Assembly: GCA_963710665.1 (NCBI GenBank)
Contig: CAVQBC010000003.1
Span: forward strand, 682,001-746,000
Length of the DNA stretch: 64,000 nt
Origin: CAVQBC01 sp963710665
GTDB taxonomy: Bacteria; Actinomycetota; Thermoleophilia; Solirubrobacterales; Solirubrobacteraceae
Direction of reading: 5' to 3'
Below, in pieces: positions 27,669 to 40,850 of the stretch (the first letter of the stretch is position 1; each line of letters opens with the position of its first letter). Both the position numbers and the translations under genes were made by a program. Under the pieces are notes generated by a model. That model made no database searches and was not told the origin of the DNA. It was given only the letters and a program-made list of their open reading frames with translations.

Positions 27669-28529
27669 TCAGCCGTCCAGGTGGACGGTGCCCTCGATGA
27701 CCGTCACGGCGTCGCCGCCGACGCGGACGCGGTCGCCCTCGATCGCGGCCCGCAGGCGGCTCGGGCGCCCCATCTCGACGCCCTGGATGACCTCGAGCCG
27801 CGCCGTGCCGGCCCGCTCGGCGACGTGCGCCATCAGCGGCCCGACCGCGGAGCCGGTGGCGGGGTCCTCCCCCATCTCGGCCGTCGCCATGAACGAGCGC
27901 GCGCGGGCGGTGCCGCCCCGGACGTCGACGGCGGAGACGTAGACCACCACCGCCCCGTGCGCGGCGATGAGCGGGCCGAGAAGCTCGTAGTCGGGCCGCG
28001 CGGCCGGCAGCCGGCCCTCGTCGCGGAGCTGGACGAGCACCTGGGGCACGCCGGTCGAGACGACCTGCGGGGGGAGGTCGGGGTCGGCGTCTGCGGCCTC
28101 GAGGCCGACGAGCGGCAGCACCTCGCCGGGGTCGAGCTCGGGACCGAACACCGGGGGCTCCTGCAGCATCGAGGTGGCCGCGACGTCGCCGCGCAGCTCG
28201 ACGTCCACGGGCTGCAGGCCCGCGCGGGTCTCCTGGACGTAGGTCGCGCGCTCCTCGCCGCGGGCGCGGGCGACGGCCGCCGCGGCGCCGAGTGACGGAT
28301 GCCCGGCGAACGGCAGCTCCTCGGCCATCGTCCAGATCCGGTTGCGGTAGGTCGCGGGCTCCCGCGTCGGCGACTGCAGGAACGAGGTCTCCGACAGCCG
28401 TGTCTCACGCGCGAAGCGGTGCATGAGCGCGTCCGGGACGTCGTCGGCGTCGTGGACCACGGCGAGCTGGTTGCCCTGCAGCCGCTCGGCCGTGAAGACG
28501 TCCAGCAGCGTGAAGGGATGGCCCGCCAC
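27669..28529 (-). CDS. PhzF-family isomerase/epimerase
   Basis: A 286-residue protein of the PhzF (diaminopimelate-epimerase fold) family. The N-terminal HPFTLLDVFTAERLQGNQLAVV, the conserved catalytic Glu in TRLSETSF, ELPFAGHPSLGAA, and the second-domain GEDPATGSAVGPL are present. Family members isomerise diverse small molecules, so the substrate is not predictable. GTG 28529 places the conserved start at residue 4; the frame is open much further upstream only as an antisense shadow. It follows the acidic-protein gene by 20 bases on the same strand. Confidence 0.87.
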   Translation of the reverse strand: MAGHPFTLLDVFTAERLQGNQLAVVHDADDVPDALMHRFARETRLSETSFLQSPTREPATYRNRIWTMAEELPFAGHPSLGAAAAVARARGEERATYVQETRAGLQPVDVELRGDVAATSMLQEPPVFGPELDPGEVLPLVGLEAADADPDLPPQVVSTGVPQVLVQLRDEGRLPAARPDYELLGPLIAAHGAVVVYVSAVDVRGGTARARSFMATAEMGEDPATGSAVGPLMAHVAERAGTARLEVIQGVEMGRPSRLRAAIEGDRVRVGGDAVTVIEGTVHLDG

Positions 28530-28549
28530 GCGAGAGGCGGCCGCCCCGG

Positions 28550-29173
28550 CTACTTGTCCCAGTCGAAGCCGCGCGGCGGCTTCTGCTCGAACCAGAGCCG
28601 GTCGTGCTCCGGCGTCTCCTGGAGGAAGTCCGGCGTCTCCTCGAGGACGTCCTCGCCCTCGGGCTCCTCGTCGGGGAGGACGTGCTCGAGCTCCTCCTCC
28701 CGCGGCGCGTGGCCCTCGGCCTCGTCGAGCTCGGCGGCGCTGAACTCGGCGGTGGGCTGGCCGTGGTGGAGCGCGTCGTCGAGCGGCACCTCGTCGGGCT
28801 CGTCGAGCCACGGCTCGTCGGCCGGGTCGGGCTCCGCGGCGCGCGGCGGCGGGGGGGGCGGAGGGGGCTCGGCCACGGGGGGCTCAGGCGCGTCCCACGG
28901 CTCGACGGCCAGGTGGTCGAAGGGCTCGGCGGGCTCGAGCTCGAGCTCCTCGTCGGCCGGCTCAGCCGGTCCGGCGTCGAGCTCAGGCGCGTCCTCGGCC
29001 TCGGACGGGGCGCCGGCCACGGCCCCGTCGTCCTCGTCGTCCTCGCCGGCGAACCTTCCCCGGCGAGGCTCGCCGAGCGCCTCGGTCTCCTCGCGCTCGA
29101 CCTCCGTCGGGTCGGCGCCGCGGCGTCGCTTGAGCTCCAGGTGCTCGCGGATGGCGTCGTCGAGCAGTCCCAT
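28550..29173 (-). CDS. Acidic low-complexity conserved actinobacterial protein
   Basis: A 207-residue protein with a conserved basic N-terminal helix (MGLLDDAIREHLELKRRRGADP) and a very acidic, Pro/Glu/Asp-rich remainder that includes a run of eight prolines near residue 103. The end LWFEQKPPRGFDWDK is also typical of this family. No catalytic motif or membrane segment is seen, and most of the chain is probably disordered. It sits between the GGDEF gene (15 bases) and phzF on the same strand. Function unknown. Confidence 0.75.
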   Translation of the reverse strand: MGLLDDAIREHLELKRRRGADPTEVEREETEALGEPRRGRFAGEDDEDDGAVAGAPSEAEDAPELDAGPAEPADEELELEPAEPFDHLAVEPWDAPEPPVAEPPPPPPPPRAAEPDPADEPWLDEPDEVPLDDALHHGQPTAEFSAAELDEAEGHAPREEELEHVLPDEEPEGEDVLEETPDFLQETPEHDRLWFEQKPPRGFDWDK

Positions 29174-29188
29174 CTGACCCCCTACAGG

Positions 29189-31096
29189 CTACTCGGCCTT
29201 GACCGTTCGGTTCTTCCCCGACCGCTTCGCACGGTACAGAGCGGCGTCGGCGGCGGCGACAAGCGAGTCCTTGTCGGTTCCCGGCATGACCCCGAGCGCG
29301 GCCGCGCCCAGCGAGGCCGTCACCTTGAGCGTCCCGCCTCCGTCGAGGATCGGCAGCTCGAGCGCCTCGATCCGCCGGCGGACCCGCTCGGCGAACTGGT
29401 ACGCGCCCTCGAGGTCGGTGTGGGGGAGCGCCACCGCCATCTCCTCGCCACCGTATCGCGCCGGCTCGTCGATCTCACGCGAGGACTCGCGCAATACCCG
29501 GGCGACCTCCCGCAGCACGAGGTCGCCCTGCATGTGGCCGTACGTGTCGTTGACGCGCTTGAAGTTGTCCAGATCCAGCATGATCAGGCCCATGTCGGAG
29601 CCGAATCGCCGGGTGCGCTCGACCTCCGTGGTGATGACCTCCTGGAAGCGCCGGTGGTTGAAGAGCCCGGTCAGCTCGTCGGTCACCGCCTGTCGCTGCA
29701 TGGCTTCGTGCAGGCCGACGTTCTCGATCGAGATCCCGGCCTGGCTCGCGAGGTAGTGGCACAGCTCGCGGTCGGCGTCGGTGAACGGCCGTGCCGCCCG
29801 CGCGACGCTGATGATCCCCAGCACGCGGTCGGCGCCGTCGCTCGTGTGCAGGGGGAGCGCCAGGGCGGTCGCGCCGCCGACCTGGATCTCGGCGCCCTCG
29901 CCGGCGTCGAGCACCGCCGTCTCCGCGGCGTGGATCGCCTGGCGGTAGTGGCCGATGTCGCCCGCCGTCGCGACCTCCTCGAGCTGCTCGCCCGGCCGCG
30001 CCCGCACGCGCGCGCGACCACAGTCCGCCCCGACGCCGTCGACCGCGGTCTGGACGACGATCCCCAGCATGTCGTCGCGGTCCAGGCCCTTGGCGAAGGA
30101 CTCCCCCACGCGGCGGATGGCGCCCTGCAGGCGCCCGCGCTCGCGCTGGAGCTCGTCCAGCCGGGCCTCGAGCTGGCGGGCCATCGAGTTGAACTCCTTG
30201 CCGAGGGCGGCGAACTCGTCGTTGCCCTCGGCGGGCACCTGGACCGAGAAGTCCCCGGCGCCGAGGCGCTGGGCCGCGACCAGCAGGCGCTGGATCTCCG
30301 ACTGCAGCGACCGCGACACGGTGAGCGCGAAGGCGAAGGCGAGCACGAGGAAGCCCAGCAGCGCGCCGGCCACGATCAGCGAGGAGTCCGACAGCGCGGT
30401 CGCCGCCGCGGTCTCGCGGGCGAGGAGGTGGATCTCCATCCGCCCGCCGCCGAACGCGGGCGCCGGGAAGCCGCCGAGGCGGTAGCGGCGGCCGTCGATC
30501 TCCGCCGTGCCGCGCAGCGGGATCCGGACCGTCGCCCCGACGCCGCCCATCGTCGACGCGATCGTCTCGCCGTTCTGGGTGAGGATGACCTGCAGGCGGG
30601 TGAAGCGCCGGAGCTGCCGCGCGTAGGTGTCCGCGGTCATCATCGAGACGACCAGCCGGCCGACCTGGCGCTCCTGGTCGTCGATCAGCGTGCTGACCGC
30701 GGGCGCCACGGCGTGTTCGGCGCCCACCGCGATCGGCTCCATGCCGTTGAGCTCGAGCCGGCTCGCCCGCACGCCCGTGGTCCGCGCGAGCGCCCGCAGC
30801 CGGTCCGCGACGCGCGCGCGGTCCCCCGCCCGGATCGCGGCCGAGAGCTCGGCGTCCGCGCCCATCTCCTCGGCCGCCGCCTGCCCCTCGCGCTGCTGCT
30901 CCTGGAAGTAGCCGGACGCCGCCCGCTCCGACTGCGCCAGCCGCGCGTCGGTCTTCCCGGTCTCCGACGTCGACACGAGCAGGAAGAGCACGACGGCCAC
31001 GACGACCATCGGAATGATCACGATCCCGACGAAGAACAGCGTCAGCCGACTCCTGAAGCTGCGAAACGGCTGCAGACGGGTGCGAAGGGTGCTCAT
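29189..31096 (-). CDS. Membrane diguanylate cyclase with sensor, HAMP, GAF and GGDEF domains
   Basis: A 635-residue sensor enzyme predicted to make cyclic di-GMP. Order: first membrane helix (~residues 18-42), an extracytoplasmic cache-like domain to ~235, second helix (SLIVAGALLGFLVLAFAFAL), HAMP (RLGAGDFSVQVPAEGNDEF), coiled coil, GAF-type domain (~330-465) and a C-terminal GGDEF domain. The active-site loop reads RYGGEEMAV, the accepted GGEEM variant, and DLDNFKRVND is the metal-binding segment. No EAL domain. It starts divergently from tRNA-Ala(CGC). Confidence 0.88.
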   Translation of the reverse strand: MSTLRTRLQPFRSFRSRLTLFFVGIVIIPMVVVAVVLFLLVSTSETGKTDARLAQSERAASGYFQEQQREGQAAAEEMGADAELSAAIRAGDRARVADRLRALARTTGVRASRLELNGMEPIAVGAEHAVAPAVSTLIDDQERQVGRLVVSMMTADTYARQLRRFTRLQVILTQNGETIASTMGGVGATVRIPLRGTAEIDGRRYRLGGFPAPAFGGGRMEIHLLARETAAATALSDSSLIVAGALLGFLVLAFAFALTVSRSLQSEIQRLLVAAQRLGAGDFSVQVPAEGNDEFAALGKEFNSMARQLEARLDELQRERGRLQGAIRRVGESFAKGLDRDDMLGIVVQTAVDGVGADCGRARVRARPGEQLEEVATAGDIGHYRQAIHAAETAVLDAGEGAEIQVGGATALALPLHTSDGADRVLGIISVARAARPFTDADRELCHYLASQAGISIENVGLHEAMQRQAVTDELTGLFNHRRFQEVITTEVERTRRFGSDMGLIMLDLDNFKRVNDTYGHMQGDLVLREVARVLRESSREIDEPARYGGEEMAVALPHTDLEGAYQFAERVRRRIEALELPILDGGGTLKVTASLGAAALGVMPGTDKDSLVAAADAALYRAKRSGKNRTVKAE

Positions 31097-31178
31097 CAGC
31101 GGGGTTGCGGGCTCGGAGGGTAGCCATGCCGCCGGATCCGGCGACGGCCGTCCGTCCCGCGGGACGGGCGGGCACGGC

Positions 31179-31184
31179 TACAAT
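31179..31184 (+). promoter_or_regulatory. -10-like element upstream of tRNA-Ala(CGC)
   Basis: TACAAT lies 45 bases before the mature tRNA start, in otherwise very GC-rich sequence. No convincing -35 element is seen at the usual distance. Confidence 0.35.
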
Positions 31185-31228
31185 CGGCACCCGAGCCGCC
31201 GGCCGTGAGCCCTGGCCGTCGGCACCCC

Positions 31229-31301
31229 GGGGCTATAGCTCAGTTGGGAGAGCGCCTGGATCGCACCCAGGAGGTCGGGGGTTCGAGTCCCCCTAGCTCC
31301 A
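31229..31301 (+). tRNA. tRNA-Ala (anticodon CGC)
   Basis: A 73-base cloverleaf. The acceptor GGGGCTA pairs with TAGCTCC and carries the G3:U70 identity wobble of alanine tRNAs. The anticodon stem is CCTGG/CCAGG with loop ATCGCAC (anticodon CGC), the D arm contains GCTCAGTTGGGAGAGC, and the T arm is GGGGG-TTCGAGT-CCCCC. The discriminator is A; CCA is not encoded. Its 3' half is partly repeated at 40808-40850. Confidence 0.95.
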
Positions 31302-31492
31302 TCCGGAGAATCTCTGAAATGGCGCAGGTCGTGGCGCTTCGCGGGCCGTTGTCAGAGCCGACCGCCGCTTGATCGTTGGCCCGGCTGCCGATCTACGCGC
31401 GTCGCACTCGAGTTCCCGAGTGGCCCGGTTCCCGCGGCGGGCGCTCGATTCTCGCCCGAGGAACGGCCTCAGTCCGACCGCAACACAGCACC

Positions 31493-31524
31493 TGTCCGGC
31501 GCCGGCCTGAGCCGGCACCGGACA
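31493..31524 (-). terminator. Hairpin terminator candidate after the DUF1269 gene
   Basis: TGTCCGG and CCGGACA, then GCCGGC and GCCGGC, form a 13-pair stem with one mismatch and a CTGA loop. It lies 18 bases beyond the stop of the minus-strand gene ending at 31543. There is no T tract, which is common for high-GC terminators. The rest of 31302-31542 holds nothing recognised. Confidence 0.5.
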
Positions 31525-31542
31525 ATGCATTGCGGTTCGGCC

Positions 31543-32193
31543 TTATGCCGTCGCGCCGGCCTTGGTGCCGGGGAGGTTGGCCTTCAGCTCCTCGACCTTG
31601 GCGTGTGCGTCTGCCTTGGTCTGCTCGACGCGGGCCTTGTGCAGTTCCTCGCGGGCCTCGCGCTTGGCCTTCCTCTGCGCCTCTTGCGCCGCTGCGATCT
31701 CGTCCTCGACATCGACGACCGGCCGGCGCATGACCTCGCCATCCAGCCGCGCCATCGCGGTGTCGATCACTTCGGGGCTCTGCTCGGTGACCTGCGCCAA
31801 GAGCGCCATCCGCGTCGGCTGGACCTGCTTCGAGATCTCGCCGAGGACCGACTCGCTCGTCTCGACCTCATCGATGTCGAAGAGCGATCCGACGAGCGCT
31901 CCGTACGTGCCGCCAAGCAGCATGCCGAGCGGGCCGCCGATGATCCCGACGAGCAGGCCGATCACGCCGCCGCTCGCGGTGCCGACGTAGGGGTCGTCAC
32001 CGACCTCGCTCTTGACGTCGACGCGACCGTCGGGGTCGCGCGTGACGACGGCAGCGCCGGCGATCCTGATCTGGCCCTGCGAATCGAGCTGCTTCAGGTC
32101 GGTGAGCGCCTGGTAGGCGTTCTGGTCCTTCTCCGGGTCGTCGCCGAAGGTGACCACCAGGACGTTGTCCGGTGAGAAGTAGTCGGGGCTCAT
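31543..32193 (-). CDS. DUF1269-family stress/membrane protein
   Basis: A 216-residue protein. The N-terminal half matches DUF1269: VLVVTFGDDPEKDQNAYQAL, a charged middle, and the glycine-rich hydrophobic stretch GGVIGLLVGIIGGPLGMLLGG. The C-terminal ~70 residues are a highly charged Ala/Glu/Lys coiled coil (AAAQEAQRKAKREAREELHK). ATG 32193 follows GGAAGGAAGG, a strong ribosome site. Function unknown; neighbours (amphi-Trp, HdeD) suggest a stress role. Divergent from the LAL regulator, with 112 bases between. Confidence 0.75.
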   Translation of the reverse strand: MSPDYFSPDNVLVVTFGDDPEKDQNAYQALTDLKQLDSQGQIRIAGAAVVTRDPDGRVDVKSEVGDDPYVGTASGGVIGLLVGIIGGPLGMLLGGTYGALVGSLFDIDEVETSESVLGEISKQVQPTRMALLAQVTEQSPEVIDTAMARLDGEVMRRPVVDVEDEIAAAQEAQRKAKREAREELHKARVEQTKADAHAKVEELKANLPGTKAGATA

Positions 32194-32305
32194 GGGTCCT
32201 TCCTTCCGTTGAGTGGTTTTGGAACGCCACAAGGCTCCCGACGATGAATGTGAGCGGTCATCACAAACTTTGTGTGATTGAGGCGGTTGGCCGCCGCGGC
32301 GAGTT

Positions 32306-34988
32306 GTGGGAGAGTCCCCCTCGAGATTGGCTCGGACTCACCAGCAGCCTCGATCCTCAGCCGATCGGTTCGTTTCGCGACCCGCTCTCGTCGAGCGGCT
32401 ATCAGCGGCCGCTCCAGGTACCGTTACGCTCGTCTGTGCACCGGCGGGAAGCGGCAAGACCGTTCTCCTGCACTCATGGGCCGCGGACACGGACGCGGCC
32501 GTCGCCTGGGTCACGGTCGAGCGCGGCGAGCGTGACGCCCAGCGCTTCTGGCTGCACCTGATTGACGCACTCGCTGATGCGGCCGGCGACGAGGTCATCG
32601 AGCGGGTTAGCCCGGCGCCGCGCTTCGTAGGTGCGGCGGTGGTCGAGCGACTCCTGGACCAGCTCGAGCGGCTCGAGGGGCCGCTCGCGCTGGTGATCGA
32701 CGACCTGCACGAGCTCGACTCCCACGACGCGCTCTCGTGGCTGGAGATGCTGCTCACGCGGCTGCCGGTACGGCTGCGGGTCGTGGTCGCGACACGCGAG
32801 GAGCCGACGCTCGGCCTGCACCGCCTGAGACTCTCCGGCGAGCTGGCCGAACTGCGCGGGCCGGACCTGTGCTTCACGCTCGACGAAACGCGCGCCGTGC
32901 TCCGTGCCAGCGGGATCACTCTGTCGGAGACCGGTCTGGCCTCGCTACACGAACGCACCGAGGGATGGCCGGCCGGTTTGCGCCTGGCGGCGATCTCGCT
33001 GACCACGCACCCGGACCCGGAACGCTTCGTGTGCGAGTTCTCCGGCAGCGAGCGAACGGTGGCGGGCTACCTCCTCGCCGAGGTGCTGGAGCGCCGGCCG
33101 CCGGAGGTGCGTGACCTGCTCTTGCGCACGTCGATTCTCGAGCGCGTCAGCGGCCCGCTGGCCGATGTGCTCACCGGCGGCACGGGGGCCGAGGCCATCC
33201 TCCAGCGGCTCGAGGACCAGAACGCCTTCGTCACCGCACTCGACGCCGCCCGTAGCTGGTTCCGCTACCACCACCTGTTCGGCGATCTCCTACGCCTGGA
33301 ATTGCGGCGCGTGGCGCCGGCGACCATGCCGTCGCTGCACCGCGCCGCGGCCGCCTGGCACGAACAGGAGGGCGACGTCCTCGAAGCCGTCCGCCACTAT
33401 CAAGCAGCCGGGGACTGGGCACCGGCTGGGCGCCTGCTCGCGGACAACTACCTCACGCTCACGATGGCCGGCCGCGGCGAGACGCTCCACGCGCTGCTTG
33501 GGGTGTTCCCGGCCGATGCCCACCTGGGCGACGGAAATCTCGCGGCTGCGCTTGCGATCGACAACATTCTCCACGGCTTGCTCGACGAGGCCGCCGCCCA
33601 ATTGCGCGTCGCTCGGCGACTCGCGACGGCAGCTCCGGCGGACAGACGGCACGTCTTCGACGTGTACCTGGCCGTCATCGAGGTCGAGCTCGCCCGCCGG
33701 CGCAACGATCTGCCCAAGGCTCAGGAGGCCACCCGCGGACTGGAGGTAGCGCTCGGCGCTGTGGCAGAGGCAAACGAGCTTCCCGTGCGACCCGATTACT
33801 GGGCACTCACGCTCATGAACCTGGGCATCGCGGAGCTGTGGGCCGGCCGTCCGGACGACGCACGGCAGCACCTCGAGGACGCCCTCGGGCGCACGCGCCG
33901 GATCTCACGGCCGTTCATCGAGGTCGGCTGCCTCGCGCACCTCGCAATCGCGGCGCCGCTCACCGGGCAGCCGCTCCCACTCGCGCTCGAACTGAGCGAG
34001 CGGGCACTCGAGATTGCCGAGGAGCATGGCTGGACCAGCCAGTCCATGACGACCGGCGCCTTCGCGATGGCCGGCATGGCGCTCGTGCGGATGGGGCGCT
34101 TCGCCGAAGCTGAGCGCCATCTCGCTCGCGCGGAGGAGTCGCTACGCGAGGCAGCCGACCCGGGGACCGAGGTCGTGTTCCAGCATGCTCGCGGCATGCT
34201 GCGCTTCGGCGAGGGCCGCTTCGACGAAGCGCTGGCGGACTTCGCGCGCGCACAGGGCCTCGAACGGCTGCTCGCCAGCGAGCATCTGTTCACGGTCGAT
34301 GTGCGCGGCCGGGCTCTCCAGGTACGGGTGCGGATGGGCGACTGGGAGTCCGCGCAACTCGCGCTCGCTGGTTTGAGCCCGGAACAGGGCGCCCGCGCCG
34401 GGATGCGCATCGCGCTCGCGGCCCTGGAGCTCGAACACGACGACCCGGAACAGGCGGTCGAGGCGCTGGCGCCGGTGATCGAACGGATCCGCGCCGGCGC
34501 TTTACGAGCGCTGGGCGCGCGTCGAGGCACTGCTGCTCGACGCCACGGCCCGCGATCGCCTCGGCGACCGGCGCGCGGCGGAGGAGTCGCTCGAGGCAGC
34601 TCTCGAGCTCGCCGAGCCCGAAGGCCTGATCCTGCCCTTCATGCTGTGGCCGACCCGCGAGCTGCTCGCGCGCCACCCGAAACACCGGACCGCCCACGCC
34701 ACGCTGATCGCGACGATTCTCGACACGCTGGCCGGGCGCGCCGCTCCTCCGCGCGGACCGGCGGCGCCGTTGCGCGATGAGTTGAGCGACGCGGAGCTGC
34801 GCGTCGTCAGGTACCTGCCCAGCAACCTCACCGCGTCGAAAATCGCGTCCGAACTGGTCGTTTCCACCAACACCGTGCGCACGCACATGCGCCACATCTA
34901 CGCGAAGCTCGACGCGCACTCGCGCAGCGAGGCCGTCGCTCGCGCGCGCGAGCTCGGGCTAGTCGCACCCGGATCGGTGCGCGGCTGA
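32306..34988 (+). CDS. MalT/LAL-type LuxR regulator with NB-ARC-like ATPase (frameshifted)
   Basis: A large ATP-dependent transcription activator. The first ~730 codons carry Walker A APAGSGKT, Walker B LALVIDDLHEL, a winged-helix/helical region and TPR-like repeats (LERALEIAEEHGW, ARAEESLREAADPG). Near 34498 the frame shifts; from there the neighbouring frame reads LYERWARVEALLLDATARDRLGDRRAAEESLEAALELAE. It ends with the LuxR HTH (LSDAELRVVRYLPSNLTASKIASELVVSTNTVRTHMRHIYAKL) at 34988. Repaired length is about 893 residues, normal for LAL regulators. Unrepaired, the product stops at 34780 without its DNA-binding domain. Start GTG 32306 is tentative. Confidence 0.78.
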
Positions 34989-35213
34989 AGGCGTCGACCA
35001 CGTCAGCTCCAGCCCGAGCTCGACCTGATCGCCTTTCGACGTCAGCTCGCGCTCCAACCGCAGCTCCTTTGCCACCTGAACCCTGCCCCGGCGGCCAGCG
35101 GCGCCCAGCTCGAGCGGCCCGCCCGCCGCGAGCGCGTAGGCGATGTCGATCAGACGCTCAGCGGCCTGTTGGCGTGACAGCCGTTCCTCTTCCTTGTGCT
35201 TGAAATCGCTCAT
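34959..35213 (-). CDS. Amphi-Trp domain protein
   Basis: An 84-residue protein matching the small amphi-Trp family: LSRQQAAERLIDIAYALAAGGPLEL near the N-terminus and alternating strands ending in ELGLELTW. The start is ATG 35213. It overlaps the end of the LAL regulator by 30 bases, converging. The biochemical role of the family is not established. Confidence 0.7.
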   Translation of the reverse strand: MSDFKHKEEERLSRQQAAERLIDIAYALAAGGPLELGAAGRRGRVQVAKELRLERELTSKGDQVELGLELTWSTPSAAHRSGCD

Positions 35214-35296
35214 GTGCCCTCCGCGAGCTTGCGACCGGAAAGCCGGGGCGGCGGCTGACACGCTGCCGTGCGCCCCGGCTCCGATCATCTCGTCCC

Positions 35297-35893
35297 CTAT
35301 AGCTCCTCGCGCAGGGCGCGAATCTCGAATGCGCGCACGATGCTCGTGATGCCCTGCATCAGCGCCCAGATCCCGGCGAAGCACAGGAGCACGTACGCCT
35401 TGTGCGTGAAGAACTGGCCCGACGTCCAGAAGGCAAGCGCCGTCATCAGGATTCCGGAGATGAGCCCCACCCACCAGAGCGGGTTGATCGCACGCTCGAG
35501 GAACGCGCGAACCATCCACCACAGGCCGACGATCAGGAAAAGAAAGCCGAGCATGTCGGCCAGGCCGGCGAAGGTGTCCGCGGGGTTGGCGAAGCAGACG
35601 ATCGCGGAAACGAGAAAAGCGCCGCCGAAGAGCGCCCAGGCCCAGCGCATCGGCACGTCCAGCCTCGCCAGCGCGATGTTCTCGATGCCGACGCCGAGGA
35701 ACATGAGCCCGACGACGATGCCGACCGTGGTCACTGACGCGTCGTCGAACTGGAGGATGACCAGCGCGACGGCAACCCATGCGATCCCCGCTACGAGCAG
35801 GACCCACCAGTAGCCGGTGAGCTTGCGCGCAGCGTCGCGCAAGGATCGAATCCCGGGCACTTCAAGCTGCGGTGTAGCGGCGTGTTCGCTCAT
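35297..35893 (-). CDS. HdeD/DUF308 family membrane protein
   Basis: A 198-residue integral membrane protein with six hydrophobic helices arranged as repeated pairs, e.g. YWWVLLVAGIAWVAVALVIL, VGIVVGLMFLGVGIENIAL, MLGFLFLIVGLWWMVRAF and VLLCFAGIWALMQGI. This matches the HdeD family, in E. coli linked to acid resistance. ATG 35893 follows GGAGGT. It lies downstream of nothing on its strand and may share stress control with the amphi-Trp gene 83 bases further on. Confidence 0.82.
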   Translation of the reverse strand: MSEHAATPQLEVPGIRSLRDAARKLTGYWWVLLVAGIAWVAVALVILQFDDASVTTVGIVVGLMFLGVGIENIALARLDVPMRWAWALFGGAFLVSAIVCFANPADTFAGLADMLGFLFLIVGLWWMVRAFLERAINPLWWVGLISGILMTALAFWTSGQFFTHKAYVLLCFAGIWALMQGITSIVRAFEIRALREEL

Positions 35894-36239
35894 GACGACC
35901 TCCAAGATGTGGTTGATGTCGCGAGCGATGCTCGACGCCAGACGTGTGAGCTGTCGTCATGCTTTTTGTGTGATCGGCAGGCGCTCGCGCGGCGAGCGCT
36001 GCGCCATTGGCCTCACGGTCCCGAACGTCCTCCGCGCTTCGGCGGCGAGATCTCCGTTGCGGTCGGTATGAAGAGCAGATGACCGCCACCGCCCTCCTCG
36101 GGGACGAGCGGCACGGTCGCCCGAGGTCTCGATACCGATCCGGACGATTTTGTCGCCGGCGCTGTCGCCATCGCTTGAGCGCCGTCGGCGGGCTGATCGA
36201 CGAACCGCGCCTCCGGGATTGGCTCGGGGGCCTGCTGTA
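35894..36239. other. Intergenic stretch with no recognised gene
   Basis: About 350 bases between the HdeD start and the AI-2E remnant. Short open frames exist on both strands but none shows a family motif or a good ribosome site. The last ~100 bases (GLIDEPRLRDWLGGLL in one frame) could be a decayed 5' part of the transporter remnant that follows; this is uncertain. Confidence 0.4.
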
Positions 36240-36770
36240 ACGGGGGAGGCGGGAGCGCTATCTGCAGGTCACGGATCAGATCGTCAACACGACCTCGCGG
36301 TACATTCTCGGCAACCTGGCCATCTCCGTGATCTGCGGCACCATCTACGGCGTCACGGCGGTGATCCTCGGGCTTCCGTATCCGCGCGCCGTCGCGGTGA
36401 TTGCGCATCCTCGACCTCATCCCAAACATCGGCGCCACGATCGCCGGCATGATCATCGGGATCGTCTGAGTGTCCGTCAGCCTTGAAGCCTCGATCGCCT
36501 TCGGGATCGCGATCCTGGTCTACCAGCAGGTCAGAACTTCATCCTGCAGCCAACGCTCGTCGGAAAGGCGGCCGGAGAGTCACCGTCTTCACCGTGCTCG
36601 CCGGCGTCCTGGAGTTCGGGACGCTCTTCGGGTTGATCGGGGCGATCATCGGCGTCCCGATCGCGGCCGGCTCCCCGATTGTCGCGGAGGAGATCACCAC
36701 CGGCAGAAGAGCTCGCATCGCCGCGGCGGACGCCGCGGAGCAGCAACTCGGCTCCGCTCAGTGGCGTCTT
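36240..36770 (+). pseudogene. Broken AI-2E family transporter gene
   Basis: The plus strand shows C-terminal half pieces of an AI-2E/PerM-type permease over changing frames: RYLQVTDQIVNTTSRYILGNL, AISVICGTIYGVTAVILGLP, then ILDLIPNIGATIAGMIIGIV followed by TGA. Then come VSVSLEASIAFGIAILVYQQV and, after more shifts, LQPTLVGKAAGVTVF, VLAGVLEFGTLFGLIGAIIGVPIAAG. At least three frame changes and one in-frame stop break it. The order of pieces is the native one, so it decayed in place. Confidence 0.75.
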
Positions 36771-37215
36771 GGCTGCCCCTCGTCGCCGATGAGAGAGGGA
36801 CGCCCCGTGTGCCTCGTAGGCATGGCCGGAGTCGGGGGACCGCCAACCCCATCGCGCTGAGGAAGCGAGACCGCAGGAACCCTCGCCCCGCGAGATCGGG
36901 GGAAAGTCCGTCTCGTTGACCCGATCCAGCCGACGCCTGGTCCGGCACGTCGGGCAGTTCGACCCACTGCTTGTCACGCCGGCCGTGCATCTTTATCGGC
37001 CGCCGGTATGCTTTGCACCCCGACCGACAGACGTAGCCGTCCAGAACGCCCTTCCCGCCACATACGGGACCGGCCGGACGGGGTCCGTCAGCGTCGAGCG
37101 CTCCCCTCCTCGGGGTGCGCTTTCTCGTGCTATCTTGGCCCGTCGCGCCGTATGCCTCGGCACGATCCGCGCACCTCGCCCGCTCCACCCCGACGTCCCC
37201 GAGGAGTCGCCCGTC
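36771..37215 (+). other. Long leader/intergenic region before rpoB
   Basis: About 445 bases with no recognised gene. The rpoB frame stays open upstream to 36916 but the encoded sequence has no RpoB similarity until about 37240. TTGTCA (36971) and TATGCT (37007) are promoter-like but 30 bases apart, too far to pair. GAGGAG at 37201-37206 is the likely rpoB ribosome site. No ribosomal-protein genes (rplJ, rplL), the usual neighbours, are present. Confidence 0.5.
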
Positions 37216-40791
<3,576 letters not shown>

Positions 40792-40805
40792 GACAGCAAC
40801 AGGCT

Positions 40806-40850
40806 GCATCGCACCCAGGAGGTCGCCGGTTCGAGCCCGGCTAGCGGACC
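40806..40850 (+). repeat. 3' tRNA-Ala-like fragment after rpoB
   Basis: ATCGCACCCAGGAGGTCG (40808-40825) is identical to the anticodon loop, 3' anticodon stem and variable region of tRNA-Ala(CGC) at 31260-31277. It continues as a self-consistent T arm (GCCGG-TTCGAGC-CCGGC) and a partial acceptor strand. The 5' half and a matching anticodon stem are absent, so it is not a functional tRNA. It starts about 15 bases after the rpoB stop. Confidence 0.7.

Noticed and set aside
36971..37012. TTGTCA and TATGCT as an rpoB promoter
   Set aside because: They are 30 bases apart, too far for a sigma-70 type promoter.
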